Shown here: in pieces, positions 24,688 through 34,513 of the stretch
Layout: every line of letters starts with the position of its first letter
Position numbering within the stretch: position 1 is the stretch's first letter
Assembly (NCBI GenBank): GCA_002451795.1
Contig: DKDJ01000009.1
Span: 1-64,000 of the forward strand
Direction of reading: 5' to 3'
Source of the DNA: Bacteroidales bacterium UBA6851
GTDB taxonomy: Bacteria; Bacteroidota; Bacteroidia; Bacteroidales; UBA932
Length of the DNA stretch: 64,000 nucleotides
Position numbers and translations under genes: made by a program
Notes under the pieces: generated by a model
The model's input: the letters and a program-made list of their open reading frames with translations, nothing else
Database searches by the model: none
What the model was told of the DNA's origin: nothing

Positions 24688-27278
24688 GCGCCGACCTCAG
24701 ATTTCATCTCTCGAAGAAGATCGAAAGCTTGAAGCGGAGTCATATTGTTAAGGTCCGCTTTCTCAAGTTTGGACTTCAACGAAGAAAGCGTAGGGTCATC
24801 AAGCTGAAAGAAAGAGAGTTGCACGCTTCCATCCTCCTCAATCTCGGTATTTTTGGCATGTTTCTCGCGACGCTCAAGGTTCTTGAGTGTCTTTTCCGCA
24901 CAGTCTATAACCTCCCGCGGCATACCGGCAAGACGGGCGACATGAATACCAAAACTGTGGGCCACCCCACCTGGAACGAGTTTCCTAAGGAAAATGATAT
25001 CATGACCGTCCTCCTTGATGGCTATATGGTAATTCTTTACTCGAGGGAAAATGGATTCCATGTCATTGAGCTCATGATAGTGGGTAGCAAAGAGAGTCTT
25101 TGCCCCTTTCCCCGAGTTGTGAATATACTCCACCAAAGCACGTGCTATAGACATTCCATCGTATGTAGAGGTTCCTCTGCCTATCTCGTCAAGAAGGACA
25201 AGAGAACGGGCCGACAAGTTGTGCATAATCATGGATGTCTCGAGCATCTCCACCATGAAAGTCGATTCTCCGCGAGAAATATTATCTGTGGCGCCCACAC
25301 GGGTGAAAATCTTGTCAAAATACCCGAATCTCGCTGAATCAGCAGGCACAAAAGACCCTATCTGGGCAAGAAGTACTATTAGCGCAGTCTGGCGCAGAAG
25401 AGCAGATTTACCAGCCATGTTTGGCCCTGTAAGAATGATAATCTGATCGCCCTTGCTATCCATAGAGATATCATTAGGAACGTACTCCTCGCCAGGAGCC
25501 ATAAGAGTTTCTATCACCGGATGACGTCCTGCCTTTATCTCCAATACGCTGCTCTTATCTACTACAGGACGGCAATAATGCCTTTCATCCGCTTGATGGG
25601 CGAAACCTTGAAGGACATCAAGTTCCGCTATTACACGGCAGTTGGACTGAATATCCCTGATGGACTTCTGTACATCCGCAACAAGCTCCGAATATAGGCG
25701 ACTTTCAAGCTCATATATTGACGCCTCGGCCCCAAGTATCTTCTCTTCGTATTCCTTGAGCTCCGGGGTAATATAGCGTTCAGCACTTACAAGTGTCTGC
25801 TTGCGAATCCAGTCTTTAGGCACAAGGTCGCGAGATGCGTTACGCACCTCAATATAATATCCAAAGACGTTATTGTACCCTATCTTGAGGGATGTGATAC
25901 CAGTACGCTCCACCTCTCTCTCCTGCATCTTGGCAAGATAGTCCTTTCCTCCGCGGGAAATACCTCTGAGCTCATCAAGTTCAGCACTCACTCCCGAAGC
26001 AATAACATCCCCTTTCCCTATCATAGTCGCAGTATCTTCCGCTAGCGTCGACTGAATCCTACCCTTTATCTTTCCAGTATTTTTCATACTGGAAATCAGC
26101 TTATCAAGCGATGCAATATCAGTCCCGGAGCATAATGAAACTATTGGCTCCATTTGGTCAAGAGAACGCCCAAGCTGACGCACCTCACGAGGCAGAATCT
26201 TCCCTGTCGCGGCACGAGAGATTATCCTTTCCAAATCGCCCACACTACCCACGCACTCACGGAGTCTTGAACGAAGTTCTTCGTTGTCACGGAAAAGTTC
26301 CACTATATCATAGCGTGCATCAAGCTTGTCAATATCAAGAAGCGGCATCGCCAACCACTCCCTGAGCAGCCGGGAACCCATAGGGGAACAGCAGCGGTCA
26401 ATAGTGTCTACCAGGCTAACACCATCCTTTCCGGCATTACTCTGAAAAACCTCAAGATTGCGGAAGGTAAACTTATCCATCCAGACGAACTTATTCTCGT
26501 CTATCCGTGATATAGAGCAGATATTGCCTAGTCCAGCGTGCTGTGTCTGCTCAAGATAAGCGATCAGAGCACCAGCAGCGCACACGGCAAGCGGGTAGCG
26601 ATCAATAGCAAAACCCTTGAGACTGCTCACACCAAACTGGGTCTTGAGTTTATCTTCGGCAGTACTCTGCACAAAAGCCCACTCGTCAAGGGGGGATATA
26701 AAATAGTCTGGGAACTTCTCCTTGACAGCCTTGCAAAGTTCTTTTTCCACGACCAACTCCTTAGGCGAGAACGAAGAAAGCAATGTCCCGATGTAATCAA
26801 CGGAGCCTTGCGCTACCTTGAAGGTACCTGTGGAAACATCCAGGAATGCAGCTCCGCACTGCTGTCCGTCAAAATGAAGCCCAGATAGAAAGTTGTGTTC
26901 ACTGCTATCAAGCATACCTTCACCGAATGCTATGCCTGGGGTGAGAATTTCAGTAACACCTCGCTTTACAAGCTTGGTCTTAACCAAGGCAGGATCTTCA
27001 AGTTGATCACAGATGGCCACCTTATAGCCAGCACGGACTATCTTCTGAAGATAGGACTCAAGGGCATGATGCGGGAAACCGGCCATCGCGGTAGTGCCCT
27101 TGTCACCGTTGGAGCGGCGCGTCAGAACTAGCCCGAGAAGTTTGCTCGCAAATACCGCATCATCAGAATATGTCTCATAGAAATCTCCGACTCGATACAG
27201 AAGCAATGCTTCCGGATGCTGTGCCTTTATGCTGAAATACTGCTTCAGCAGCGGCGTATCTTCTCCATTCTTAGCCAT
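24684..27278 (-). CDS. mutS: DNA mismatch repair protein MutS
   Basis: MutS dimers recognise mismatches and small loops in new DNA. The 864-residue product has the mismatch-binding motif GDFYETY (Phe-x-Glu, near residues 32-38), connector, lever and clamp regions, Walker A GPNMAGKSALLRQ (about 616-628), Walker B LVLLDEIGRGTSTYDG and the C-terminal helix-turn-helix region. Length fits the MutS1 class. A TAATTTTG -7-like element lies at 27307-27300 on the minus strand. It is divergent from the glycosyltransferase gene, with 58 bases between starts. Confidence 0.96.
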   Translation of the reverse strand: MAKNGEDTPLLKQYFSIKAQHPEALLLYRVGDFYETYSDDAVFASKLLGLVLTRRSNGDKGTTAMAGFPHHALESYLQKIVRAGYKVAICDQLEDPALVKTKLVKRGVTEILTPGIAFGEGMLDSSEHNFLSGLHFDGQQCGAAFLDVSTGTFKVAQGSVDYIGTLLSSFSPKELVVEKELCKAVKEKFPDYFISPLDEWAFVQSTAEDKLKTQFGVSSLKGFAIDRYPLAVCAAGALIAYLEQTQHAGLGNICSISRIDENKFVWMDKFTFRNLEVFQSNAGKDGVSLVDTIDRCCSPMGSRLLREWLAMPLLDIDKLDARYDIVELFRDNEELRSRLRECVGSVGDLERIISRAATGKILPREVRQLGRSLDQMEPIVSLCSGTDIASLDKLISSMKNTGKIKGRIQSTLAEDTATMIGKGDVIASGVSAELDELRGISRGGKDYLAKMQEREVERTGITSLKIGYNNVFGYYIEVRNASRDLVPKDWIRKQTLVSAERYITPELKEYEEKILGAEASIYELESRLYSELVADVQKSIRDIQSNCRVIAELDVLQGFAHQADERHYCRPVVDKSSVLEIKAGRHPVIETLMAPGEEYVPNDISMDSKGDQIIILTGPNMAGKSALLRQTALIVLLAQIGSFVPADSARFGYFDKIFTRVGATDNISRGESTFMVEMLETSMIMHNLSARSLVLLDEIGRGTSTYDGMSIARALVEYIHNSGKGAKTLFATHYHELNDMESIFPRVKNYHIAIKEDGHDIIFLRKLVPGGVAHSFGIHVARLAGMPREVIDCAEKTLKNLERREKHAKNTEIEEDGSVQLSFFQLDDPTLSSLKSKLEKADLNNMTPLQAFDLLREMKSEVGA

Positions 27279-27320
27279 AAAGTAAAACTGAATATCTCAC
27301 AAAATTAATAAAATTATCCG

Positions 27321-27328
27321 TACCTTTG
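27321..27328 (+). promoter_or_regulatory. -7 element TACCTTTG before the glycosyltransferase operon
   Basis: TAccTTTG ends 8 bases before the ATG at 27337, again predicting a leaderless or very short leader. A -33 TTTG at the proper distance is missing. Confidence 0.5.
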
Positions 27329-27336
27329 AACCCGTT

Positions 27337-28614
27337 ATGGAAGATAAACGCAGACTGCTCATAATCACATACTACTGGCCCCCTACCGGTGGCTCAGGTG
27401 TGCAGCGTTGGGTCAAGTTCTGCAAGTATCTCCCGGATTTCGGGTGGAGTAGCGTCATATACACTCCCGAGAATCCAGAAAGACTCGCTTACGATAAGAG
27501 CCTGGAGTCAGATATTCCATCTGACACAGAAGTTCTCAGCACGCACATCACTGAACCCTACGCACTGTACCGTAAACTGCTTGGGAGAAGAGACAGACAG
27601 CAGGTCAACCCGCTAAATTCCACGGACAATTCTTTCAAATCGCGTCTTTCACGCTGGCTTCGAGGCAACCTGTTCATCCCGGACCCACGTGTAAGCTGGG
27701 TTCGCCCATCAGTCAGGTATCTATGTAAGTATCTTAAAAGTCACCCCGTAGATGCCGTCATCACCACAGGTCCACCGCAGTCAATGCATCTCATTGGTAG
27801 AGAACTCAAGCGCCGCACGGGAATTACATGGATAGCCGATTTCCGCGATCCATGGACACAGATGTTCTACTATAAGCACCTGAACCTCAGCAAGTATGCG
27901 GACAGGAAGCATCACCGTCTTGAGCAGAGTGTTCTCGATGAGGCCGATGTCGTAATAGCAGTCTCTCCGCTTGTGAGAGATGACTTTGCGACCCAGACGT
28001 CCACCCCGGTAGAACTTATCACCAACGGGTTCGATCCGGATGACTTTCCCAAAACAATGAGCACGCCGCCACAGGACGAAAAGTTCAGGATCGTGCACAC
28101 TGGACTATTTGCATCTGACGGCAATCCGATAAACCTCTGGAGCGCGCTTTCCGACAAGTGTAGAGAAGACAAACAGTTTGCGGACAGACTGGAAATTCGC
28201 CTTGCAGGCAAGACTGACAAAGAAATTGTCGATTCCATCAAAGCCTACGGGCTCGGAAGCAATCTGATAAATCTTGGCTACCTTCCTCACGAAAAGGTCG
28301 TTCAGGAGCAGCGCAATGCAAGCCTGCTTATCCTACCGCTCAGGCGAGAGCCAGAGTACTCAAAAGTCTTGCCTGGAAAAATTTTCGAGTATATCGCATC
28401 CGGACGACCGGTTCTCGGCATTGGACAAGAGGATGGAGCCGCGGCAAGGGTTTTAGAAGACTCTGGAGCTGGAAGAATGTTCGGCTGGAACGAAAAGGAA
28501 AGACTCCTGCAGTTCATGGAGAATAGCCATGCCCCTGCAGATAATATAGAAAAATACAGCCGGTGCGAACTTACCGCAAGACTGGCAGAACTATTGGATA
28601 AATATACGAAATGA
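27337..28614 (+). CDS. GT4-type glycosyltransferase
   Basis: A 425-residue GT-B enzyme: an N-terminal Rossmann half starting LLIITYYWPPTGGSGVQRW with the glycine-rich acceptor loop, and a C-terminal donor domain with RIVHTGLFA, LINLGYLPHEKVVQEQRNAS and the E-x7-E-like KIFEYIASGRPVLGIG motif. It is cytoplasmic or membrane-associated; donor and acceptor are unknown. It overlaps the YfhO gene by 4 bases and forms an operon with it and galK, suggesting cell-surface glycan assembly, although no polysaccharide polymerase or flippase is present nearby. Confidence 0.85.
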   Translation: MEDKRRLLIITYYWPPTGGSGVQRWVKFCKYLPDFGWSSVIYTPENPERLAYDKSLESDIPSDTEVLSTHITEPYALYRKLLGRRDRQQVNPLNSTDNSFKSRLSRWLRGNLFIPDPRVSWVRPSVRYLCKYLKSHPVDAVITTGPPQSMHLIGRELKRRTGITWIADFRDPWTQMFYYKHLNLSKYADRKHHRLEQSVLDEADVVIAVSPLVRDDFATQTSTPVELITNGFDPDDFPKTMSTPPQDEKFRIVHTGLFASDGNPINLWSALSDKCREDKQFADRLEIRLAGKTDKEIVDSIKAYGLGSNLINLGYLPHEKVVQEQRNASLLILPLRREPEYSKVLPGKIFEYIASGRPVLGIGQEDGAAARVLEDSGAGRMFGWNEKERLLQFMENSHAPADNIEKYSRCELTARLAELLDKYTK

Positions 28615-31070
28615 ATAAAAAGACACTGATTCAGACTCTGTGTATAATACTATTTTTTATCGTTCTCGCCTACGGATTTGTACCGCAGGTACTCGGCGGG
28701 AAAATAGTGAACCAGAGCGATATCTCAGGATGGCAGGGAATGTCTCATGAGATGATGGAATGGAACAAGGAGCATCCTGATGACCAGACAGCATGGACAG
28801 AATCCATGTTCGGCGGAATGCCCACAACCACCATTCACGCCTCCACAAAAGGAGACCTCACCCAGTATTTCTACGACTTTCTGACGACTTTCGGGAAAAG
28901 ACCAGCGACATACCTTTTTATTTCCCTTTTGGGTGCATGGCTGCTGATGCTATCATTCGGTGTCAGTCCGCTGATAGCCATAGGCGGAGCCATAGCTGTG
29001 ACTTTCTGCTCATACAATCTTCAGATCATCCAGGTGGGGCACAATACCAAGATGCAGGCCATCGCATTCTTCCCATGGGTGCTCGCTGCGCTGGCGTATG
29101 TCTGGAACTTCGCCATCAAAAAGGAGAGATGGCTTCCATACACTGCTCTAGGCGCAGCGCTTTTCGGAATGGCCCTCAACTTTCAGATCAAGGCAAACCA
29201 TCCACAAATAACATACTATCTGGCATTGGTGGTACTAATTTATTCCATAGTCATGATCGTATGGTATCTGCGTGACGCCAAGAGACGCGCTACCATTAAC
29301 AGATTTCTGATTTCATGCGGGCTTCTCCTCGTGATGGGATGTGCCGGTATAGCGACCAATGCCATCAAACTCCTCCCTACGTACGAATACACGCCATATT
29401 CCATGCGCGGAGGAAATCCTGACGCAAACGGAGGTGCTACAAAAGGACTTGACATGGACTATGCCACCGCCTGGTCTTATGGATGGGAGGAGATTCCAAA
29501 TCTTCTCATTCCTAACTTCAACGGAGGCTCTTCATCTGGTGCCGTGAATCCTCGCAAGTCTGAAACTTACAGTCTTCTTAAGAAGGCAGGACAGCCTAAC
29601 CTCAAGGAAGTATCCAAGGCTCTTCCACTATATTGGGGACCGCAGCCATTCACGGCAGGCCCTATGTATATGGGAGCCGTTACGATATTCCTTTTTATGC
29701 TAGCCCTGTTATGTTACAAAGGGAAAGACAAATGGTGGATACTAGCCACCTGCATACTATCCATACTCCTTGCTCTCGGCAGCCATCTAATGTGGTTCAC
29801 AAAGTTCTTCTACAACTATGTACCACTTTACAATAAGTTCAGAACCGTGTCTATGGCTATGGTCATACTTCAGATATGCCTGCCGCTCCTCGCGTTCATT
29901 TTCTTAGACAGAATGGTGAAGGATAATGATGCTGCGCAAGCCTTCAAGAAGAAAGGATGGATTGCACTAGCTGTAACGGGGGGATTCTGTCTACTGTGCC
30001 TATTGATTCCAGGCCTTGCCGGGAACTTCAGGGGAGCCGCCGATGCAAGCCTACCGGATGTGCTCTCAGATGCATTGGCAGATGACCGTAGAGGTATGCT
30101 AAAAGCCGACGCGCTCAGATCTCTGCTGCTAATTCTCGGAGCATACCTTTTACTTCTGTGGTCCTGCACTTCACCAAAGAGTGCCGCCAAAACATTTGCA
30201 ACACAGCCGCAGATGGGACAAGCTCGCAGACGCACCGCCGCACTTCTAGTCAGCCTGCTGATACTTCTCGATTTGTTCCCACTAGACAAGAGGTACCTTA
30301 ATTCCGACCACTTCGTCACACAAAAAGACTTCCTCGGGCAGTTCGATAAAAGACCTGTGGACGAACTGATACTAGAGGACAAGGACCTCTCATATAGAGT
30401 TGTAGACCTGACAGTGGACCCATTCAATGACTCTCATCCATCCTACTGGCACAAGAATGTCGGAGGTTATTCTCCAGCCAAACTGCGCAATTATCAGACA
30501 TTCATAGAGAACACCCTACAGAAAGAGTTAGGGACCATAGCATCAGCCATCTCTGGATGCAAGACCATAGATGAAGCTGAAGCGAAACTACCTTACCTTG
30601 AGGGGCTTGCTACCATGAACTGTCGCTACATCATAGTGGGCGAAGACATGGCGCCAATAAGATACCAATACGCCAAGGGAAACGCATGGTTTGCCGATAA
30701 CGCCGCAGGACAAGCCGAAATGACTTCTTACGCCCCCAATGAACTTCACTACAAGTACACATCTGAAACAGGAGGAGAACTAGTCTTCAGTGAGGTCTAT
30801 TACCCTAAAGGTTGGACACTCACGCTTGACGGCACAGATATAATTCCGATGAATCAGTCTGGAGAAATACTACGCTGCGCCAAAGTTCCTGCTGGGGAGC
30901 ATACACTCGTAATGAGATTTGATCCTCCGTCCTATCGCATCGGAGAGAAAATATCCCTTATATCTTCAATACTGCTATTCGCAATATTTCTGGCGTCAAT
31001 AGCGGTAGCCGCATATCCATACCACAAGCGTACCTATTCTGTAGAAGAAAATGGAAACAATCGTTCATAA
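28611..31070 (+). CDS. YfhO-family multi-spanning membrane protein (putative GT-C glycosyltransferase)
   Basis: An 819-residue protein with about 12-14 transmembrane helices (for example residues 7-25, 95-160 and 225-250), a large periplasmic portion near 60-85 and 250-340, and a soluble C-terminal domain before the last helix near 785. YfhO members are regarded as GT-C type transferases adding sugars from polyprenyl carriers to cell-wall or membrane glycolipids, as shown for B. subtilis YfhO in lipoteichoic acid glycosylation; the Bacteroidales substrate is unknown. It overlaps the upstream GT4 gene by 4 bases and galK by 20 bases. Confidence 0.85.
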   Translation: MNKKTLIQTLCIILFFIVLAYGFVPQVLGGKIVNQSDISGWQGMSHEMMEWNKEHPDDQTAWTESMFGGMPTTTIHASTKGDLTQYFYDFLTTFGKRPATYLFISLLGAWLLMLSFGVSPLIAIGGAIAVTFCSYNLQIIQVGHNTKMQAIAFFPWVLAALAYVWNFAIKKERWLPYTALGAALFGMALNFQIKANHPQITYYLALVVLIYSIVMIVWYLRDAKRRATINRFLISCGLLLVMGCAGIATNAIKLLPTYEYTPYSMRGGNPDANGGATKGLDMDYATAWSYGWEEIPNLLIPNFNGGSSSGAVNPRKSETYSLLKKAGQPNLKEVSKALPLYWGPQPFTAGPMYMGAVTIFLFMLALLCYKGKDKWWILATCILSILLALGSHLMWFTKFFYNYVPLYNKFRTVSMAMVILQICLPLLAFIFLDRMVKDNDAAQAFKKKGWIALAVTGGFCLLCLLIPGLAGNFRGAADASLPDVLSDALADDRRGMLKADALRSLLLILGAYLLLLWSCTSPKSAAKTFATQPQMGQARRRTAALLVSLLILLDLFPLDKRYLNSDHFVTQKDFLGQFDKRPVDELILEDKDLSYRVVDLTVDPFNDSHPSYWHKNVGGYSPAKLRNYQTFIENTLQKELGTIASAISGCKTIDEAEAKLPYLEGLATMNCRYIIVGEDMAPIRYQYAKGNAWFADNAAGQAEMTSYAPNELHYKYTSETGGELVFSEVYYPKGWTLTLDGTDIIPMNQSGEILRCAKVPAGEHTLVMRFDPPSYRIGEKISLISSILLFAIFLASIAVAAYPYHKRTYSVEENGNNRS

Positions 31071-32196
31071 TAAGTTTCACGAACTGTTCGGAGGAAACGG
31101 CCGCATATACTCTTCCGGAGGCAGAATCAACCTCATAGGAGAACATACCGACTATAACGGAGGGTATGTGTTCCCTGGAGCCATTGACAAGGGCATTACT
31201 ACAGAGATAAGGGCCAACAACACGGACAAAGTAAACGTATATTCTATCGATTATGCCGCCAGTTGTTCGTTTAGACTTGACGAGTCGGGCAAACCGAAGG
31301 AACTCTGGGCAAGATATGTGTTCGGAGTGTGCATGGAGATGCAGAAAAGAGGTGGACACGTCCGCGGATTCGATGCCGTGTTCGCAGGGGACGTCCCTTT
31401 AGGTGCCGGACTATCATCTTCAGCAGCTCTGGAAAGTTGCTTCGCCTATGCGCTGAACGATCTATTCGACAACAGTTTCGATCTATTAGAGCTTGCAAGG
31501 ATAGGGCAGAGCACGGAGCACAACTATTGTGGGGTAAAATGCGGCATTATGGATCAGTTCGCCTCATGCTTCGGACACAAGGGGCAACTTATCAGACTCA
31601 ACTGCAAGACTCTCGAGCACAAATATTATCCTTTTGACCCGACAGGCTATAATTTGGTGCTTGTGGACTCATGCGTAAAGCATTCTCTTGCTTCATCCGC
31701 GTATAACCTCCGGAGGGCATCATGCGAGAGGGCGTCTGCAGCTATTCATGCCATACATCCAGAGGTAGAGTGCCTGAGCGATAGCAAGAGGGCGTGGCTA
31801 GAAGAAGTGAGAGGAACAATCAGCGAAGAAGATTTCATGCGCGCCGAATATGTGATAGGAGAGGTGCAGAGAGTTCTGGACGTGTGTGACGCGCTAGAAA
31901 GGCGTGACTATGAGACGGTGGGTGAAATGATGTACCAGACACACTTTGGTCTCAGTAGGCTATACGAAGTGAGTTGCGAAGAATTGGATTTTTTGGTTCG
32001 TCTTGCAAGGAGAATGGATGTCAGTGGCGCCCGTGTCATGGGCGGAGGCTTCGGTGGATGCACCATCAACCTTGTACGGGAAGAGCTCTGCGAGGCTTTT
32101 AAGGAAACCGCGGCCGAGCAGTTCCGTTCAGAGTTCGGGAGCAACCCCAAGTTTTATGATGTAAAGGTAAGTGATGGAGCCCGAAGAATAAGGTAA
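31051..32196 (+). CDS. galK: Galactokinase
   Basis: GalK phosphorylates alpha-D-galactose at C1, the second Leloir step. The 381-residue GHMP kinase has the galactose signature GRINLIGEHTDYNGGYVFPG (about residues 25-44), the ATP loop VPLGAGLSSSAALE (about 115-128), the catalytic Asp in GIMDQFAS and the C-terminal GGGFGGC motif. The start overlaps the yfhO end by 20 bases in another frame. galM is in a separate operon at 40405; galT and galE are not in this window. Confidence 0.95.
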   Translation: METIVHNKFHELFGGNGRIYSSGGRINLIGEHTDYNGGYVFPGAIDKGITTEIRANNTDKVNVYSIDYAASCSFRLDESGKPKELWARYVFGVCMEMQKRGGHVRGFDAVFAGDVPLGAGLSSSAALESCFAYALNDLFDNSFDLLELARIGQSTEHNYCGVKCGIMDQFASCFGHKGQLIRLNCKTLEHKYYPFDPTGYNLVLVDSCVKHSLASSAYNLRRASCERASAAIHAIHPEVECLSDSKRAWLEEVRGTISEEDFMRAEYVIGEVQRVLDVCDALERRDYETVGEMMYQTHFGLSRLYEVSCEELDFLVRLARRMDVSGARVMGGGFGGCTINLVREELCEAFKETAAEQFRSEFGSNPKFYDVKVSDGARRIR

Positions 32197-32240
32197 ATGA
32201 CATACAAGCGTGAAATGTATGACTTTCGGTCTCTTTTTCT

Positions 32241-32248
32241 TATCTTTG
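32241..32248 (+). promoter_or_regulatory. -7 element TATCTTTG of the transporter-uxuA operon
   Basis: TAtcTTTG lies 36 bases before the ATG at 32284; the -33 site is poor. Its last four bases are part of the palindrome at 32245-32262. Confidence 0.5.
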
Positions 32249-32262
32249 CCAAGTTTGGCAAA
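32245..32262. promoter_or_regulatory. Palindrome TTTGCCAA-GT-TTGGCAAA at the start of the transporter-uxuA operon
   Basis: A perfect 8-bp inverted repeat with a 2-base centre overlaps the -7 element and the expected transcription start. The symmetry and position suggest a repressor operator; a hairpin at the very 5' end of the mRNA is the alternative. The repressor is not identifiable here. Confidence 0.55.
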
Positions 32263-32283
32263 AAACTAAAATATTTACAATAG

Positions 32284-33630
32284 ATGGCACAGAAAAAAAT
32301 CGATTGGTCAAAGCTCTGGAAGACAGAGGATTGGCTCGCAGTATGGCTTGGTTTTATCGTTATTATCATTGCTTGCGTAGCGGTGCTTACCAAAGCTTTT
32401 GACTTCTCAGCACTGAAATTTTCCACATGGTCTATGGGCGAAGCTCAGGCTTCTGGAGCAACCCCTCTCGGACAACAACTCGCCAGTGGTGCATTTTGGG
32501 CCAAACTTGCCCTGACATTTGGAGTACTCGGAGTGCTTTTTACCGTCGGTGCAAAATGCCTTGGTACGAATGTAAGAAAATATGTTCCGGCTTTCATAGG
32601 ACTATTTGTTCTTGCCGTAGCCGTACGTCTTATAAGCGCAGAATTTACGCTCAACCGATACCTTGAATGGGCATTCTGGGCTCTCATCGTCGGCCTGCTC
32701 GTATCCAATACTGTCGGTGTTCCACAGTGGCTAAGACCAGCCATCAAGACAGAGTTCTACATCAAGACCGGTCTTGTGATAATGGGTTTCTCGGTACTGT
32801 TCTCCAACATTGCCAAATTCGGTCTTTACGGACTCGGCATAGCATGGGTAGTCACCCCTATTGTGATTATCTTCATGTGGTGGTTCGGAACCAAGGTCCT
32901 CAAGATTGACAACAAACCACTAGTCATCACCATGGCTTCTGCTACTAGTGTATGCGGAACATCAGCAGCCATCGCCACTGGTGCCGCTTCCGGATGCAAG
33001 AAGAACGACCTTACCATGGCAGTATCCATCTCAATCATTTTCACAGTGCTCATGATGGTATTTGAGCCTATTATCATCAGGGCCTGCGGTATGACACCAC
33101 TTATGGGTGGCGCACTCATAGGAGGCACAGTGGACAGTACGGGTGCAGTGGTTGTCGCAGGTACAGCCCTCGGAGAGGAAGCACAGACAGCGGCAGTGCT
33201 CGTCAAATCAATACAAAACATTCTCATCGGATTCGTGGCATTCTTCGTAGCACTATTCTTCGCTACCAAGGTGGACAATTCTGGAATGCAGAAGGTTGGA
33301 GCATCAGAAATATGGACTAGATTCCCGAAATTTATCATAGGATTCTTCGTGGCTTCTTTGGTGGCATCGTTCATCATTCAGCCTGCTTTCGGCTCAGACA
33401 GCGTGTCTGCTATCAACAAAGTACTTGACCAATACAAGAACTGGGCATTCGTACTGGCATTCACAAGCATTGGACTCGACACAAACTTCAAGGAGATTAT
33501 TAAGCAGATGCAGGGAGGAAAAGTCCTTTGGCTCTATGTGGTGGGACAGGTATTCAACATTGTACTCACATTCGCCATGGTATGGTTCTTACTCTCTGGC
33601 GTAGTGTTCCCGATTCCTGTGCTTGACTAG
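32284..33630 (+). CDS. YeiH-family (putative sulfate exporter / UPF0324) membrane transporter
   Basis: A 448-residue protein with about 11-12 hydrophobic helices. Family features are GLLVSNTVGVPQWLRPAIKTE, KTGLVIMG, the SATSVCGTSAAIA motif and the GGTVDSTGAVV repeat. The family is annotated as putative sulfate exporter, but transport has rarely been tested. An N-terminal extension with one helix (about residues 20-40) precedes the usual core. It heads a tight operon with a small membrane protein, a CpXC protein, mannonate dehydratase and an SDR, which points to an organic acid substrate or an unrelated co-regulated need; this is inference. Confidence 0.85.
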   Translation: MAQKKIDWSKLWKTEDWLAVWLGFIVIIIACVAVLTKAFDFSALKFSTWSMGEAQASGATPLGQQLASGAFWAKLALTFGVLGVLFTVGAKCLGTNVRKYVPAFIGLFVLAVAVRLISAEFTLNRYLEWAFWALIVGLLVSNTVGVPQWLRPAIKTEFYIKTGLVIMGFSVLFSNIAKFGLYGLGIAWVVTPIVIIFMWWFGTKVLKIDNKPLVITMASATSVCGTSAAIATGAASGCKKNDLTMAVSISIIFTVLMMVFEPIIIRACGMTPLMGGALIGGTVDSTGAVVVAGTALGEEAQTAAVLVKSIQNILIGFVAFFVALFFATKVDNSGMQKVGASEIWTRFPKFIIGFFVASLVASFIIQPAFGSDSVSAINKVLDQYKNWAFVLAFTSIGLDTNFKEIIKQMQGGKVLWLYVVGQVFNIVLTFAMVWFLLSGVVFPIPVLD

Positions 33631-33633
33631 GCC

Positions 33634-33918
33634 GTGGGAAAGACTGCATCAAAGATATACAAAGTGGTCACCCTTATATTCGGGGTGGCCGTTTTGGTAT
33701 GTGCCATATTCCTGATGGCGACAGGCGCCGGACTACAAGAGGAATTGGATTTCGGGGCTGGTGCATATTACTATGCCGATATTCCTGAATTTCAGAAATA
33801 CCTTGCCTGGGATACTTTCAAGGAATCCTTGCCGTATTGGGTGTATGTGATATTGTTCCTTGTATGGGGCGTTCTGATGTACATGCTTTGGAAATGGATT
33901 GACAGAAGAAAAAGATGA
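33634..33918 (+). CDS. Small membrane protein of unknown function
   Basis: A 94-residue product starting at GTG (33634), 3 bases after the transporter stop. It has two hydrophobic helices (about residues 12-32 and 67-87) around an acidic and aromatic loop (DFGAGAYYYADIPEFQKYLAW) and a basic C-terminus (WKWIDRRKR), so both ends are probably cytoplasmic. It overlaps the CpXC gene by 4 bases. No family was recognised. The coupling on both sides argues that it is a real gene, perhaps an accessory subunit of the transporter. Confidence 0.7.
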   Translation: MGKTASKIYKVVTLIFGVAVLVCAIFLMATGAGLQEELDFGAGAYYYADIPEFQKYLAWDTFKESLPYWVYVILFLVWGVLMYMLWKWIDRRKR

Positions 33919-34502
33919 GCGAGCTGACAGAGAAATGCCGCAGTTGCGGCCAGATGCATAGATTGTCCTTTGACAATATAATCAATGTCACCGGGCATCC
34001 AGAACTCAAGGAAAAGGTGTCAAACGGGGCGTATTTCACCTGGGAGTGTCCACACTGTGGTACGTCAAACATCATCGGGACAGTGCCGTGTTTGTATCAC
34101 GATGCCTCGGAGCACTTGATGATAGTTCTCTCAGGTGGAGCTTTGAAAATCGATAATGTACCGCAAGAATATATATGCAGGGTCGTAGATAGCGTGGGTC
34201 AGCTCATAGAAAAAGTAAGAATCTTCAATGCAGGACTTGATGATGCCACAATGGAACTGTGCAAATATATCACTTGTCAGGAAATGAAGAAATCTACCGA
34301 CCTTAAGTTCGTGAAGATGGACGGGGCTGACGGGGAACTCACATTCACGTATCCACAAAATGGAGAAATGGAGATGATAGTGGTGGGCTTCAACGTGTAC
34401 GAGGACTGTGCAGGAATCATTCGAAGAAATCAAGATCTCCAGACCTCCGCCAGAGAAGAAAGGCGCATTGACAGGGACTGGATTTCCAAACATTTTGCAT
34501 AA
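33915..34502 (+). CDS. CpXC-domain zinc-ribbon-like protein
   Basis: A 195-residue protein with two Cys pairs near the N-terminus, CRSCG (about residues 8-12) and CPHCGT (about 45-50), the layout of the CpXC domain, an uncharacterised probable metal-binding ribbon. The rest is an alpha/beta region without recognised motifs. No signal peptide, so cytoplasmic. It overlaps the small membrane protein gene by 4 bases and is 11 bases before uxuA. Function unknown; a regulatory role is possible but not shown. Confidence 0.75.
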   Translation: MSELTEKCRSCGQMHRLSFDNIINVTGHPELKEKVSNGAYFTWECPHCGTSNIIGTVPCLYHDASEHLMIVLSGGALKIDNVPQEYICRVVDSVGQLIEKVRIFNAGLDDATMELCKYITCQEMKKSTDLKFVKMDGADGELTFTYPQNGEMEMIVVGFNVYEDCAGIIRRNQDLQTSAREERRIDRDWISKHFA

Positions 34503-34513
34503 ACAAAGATAAT

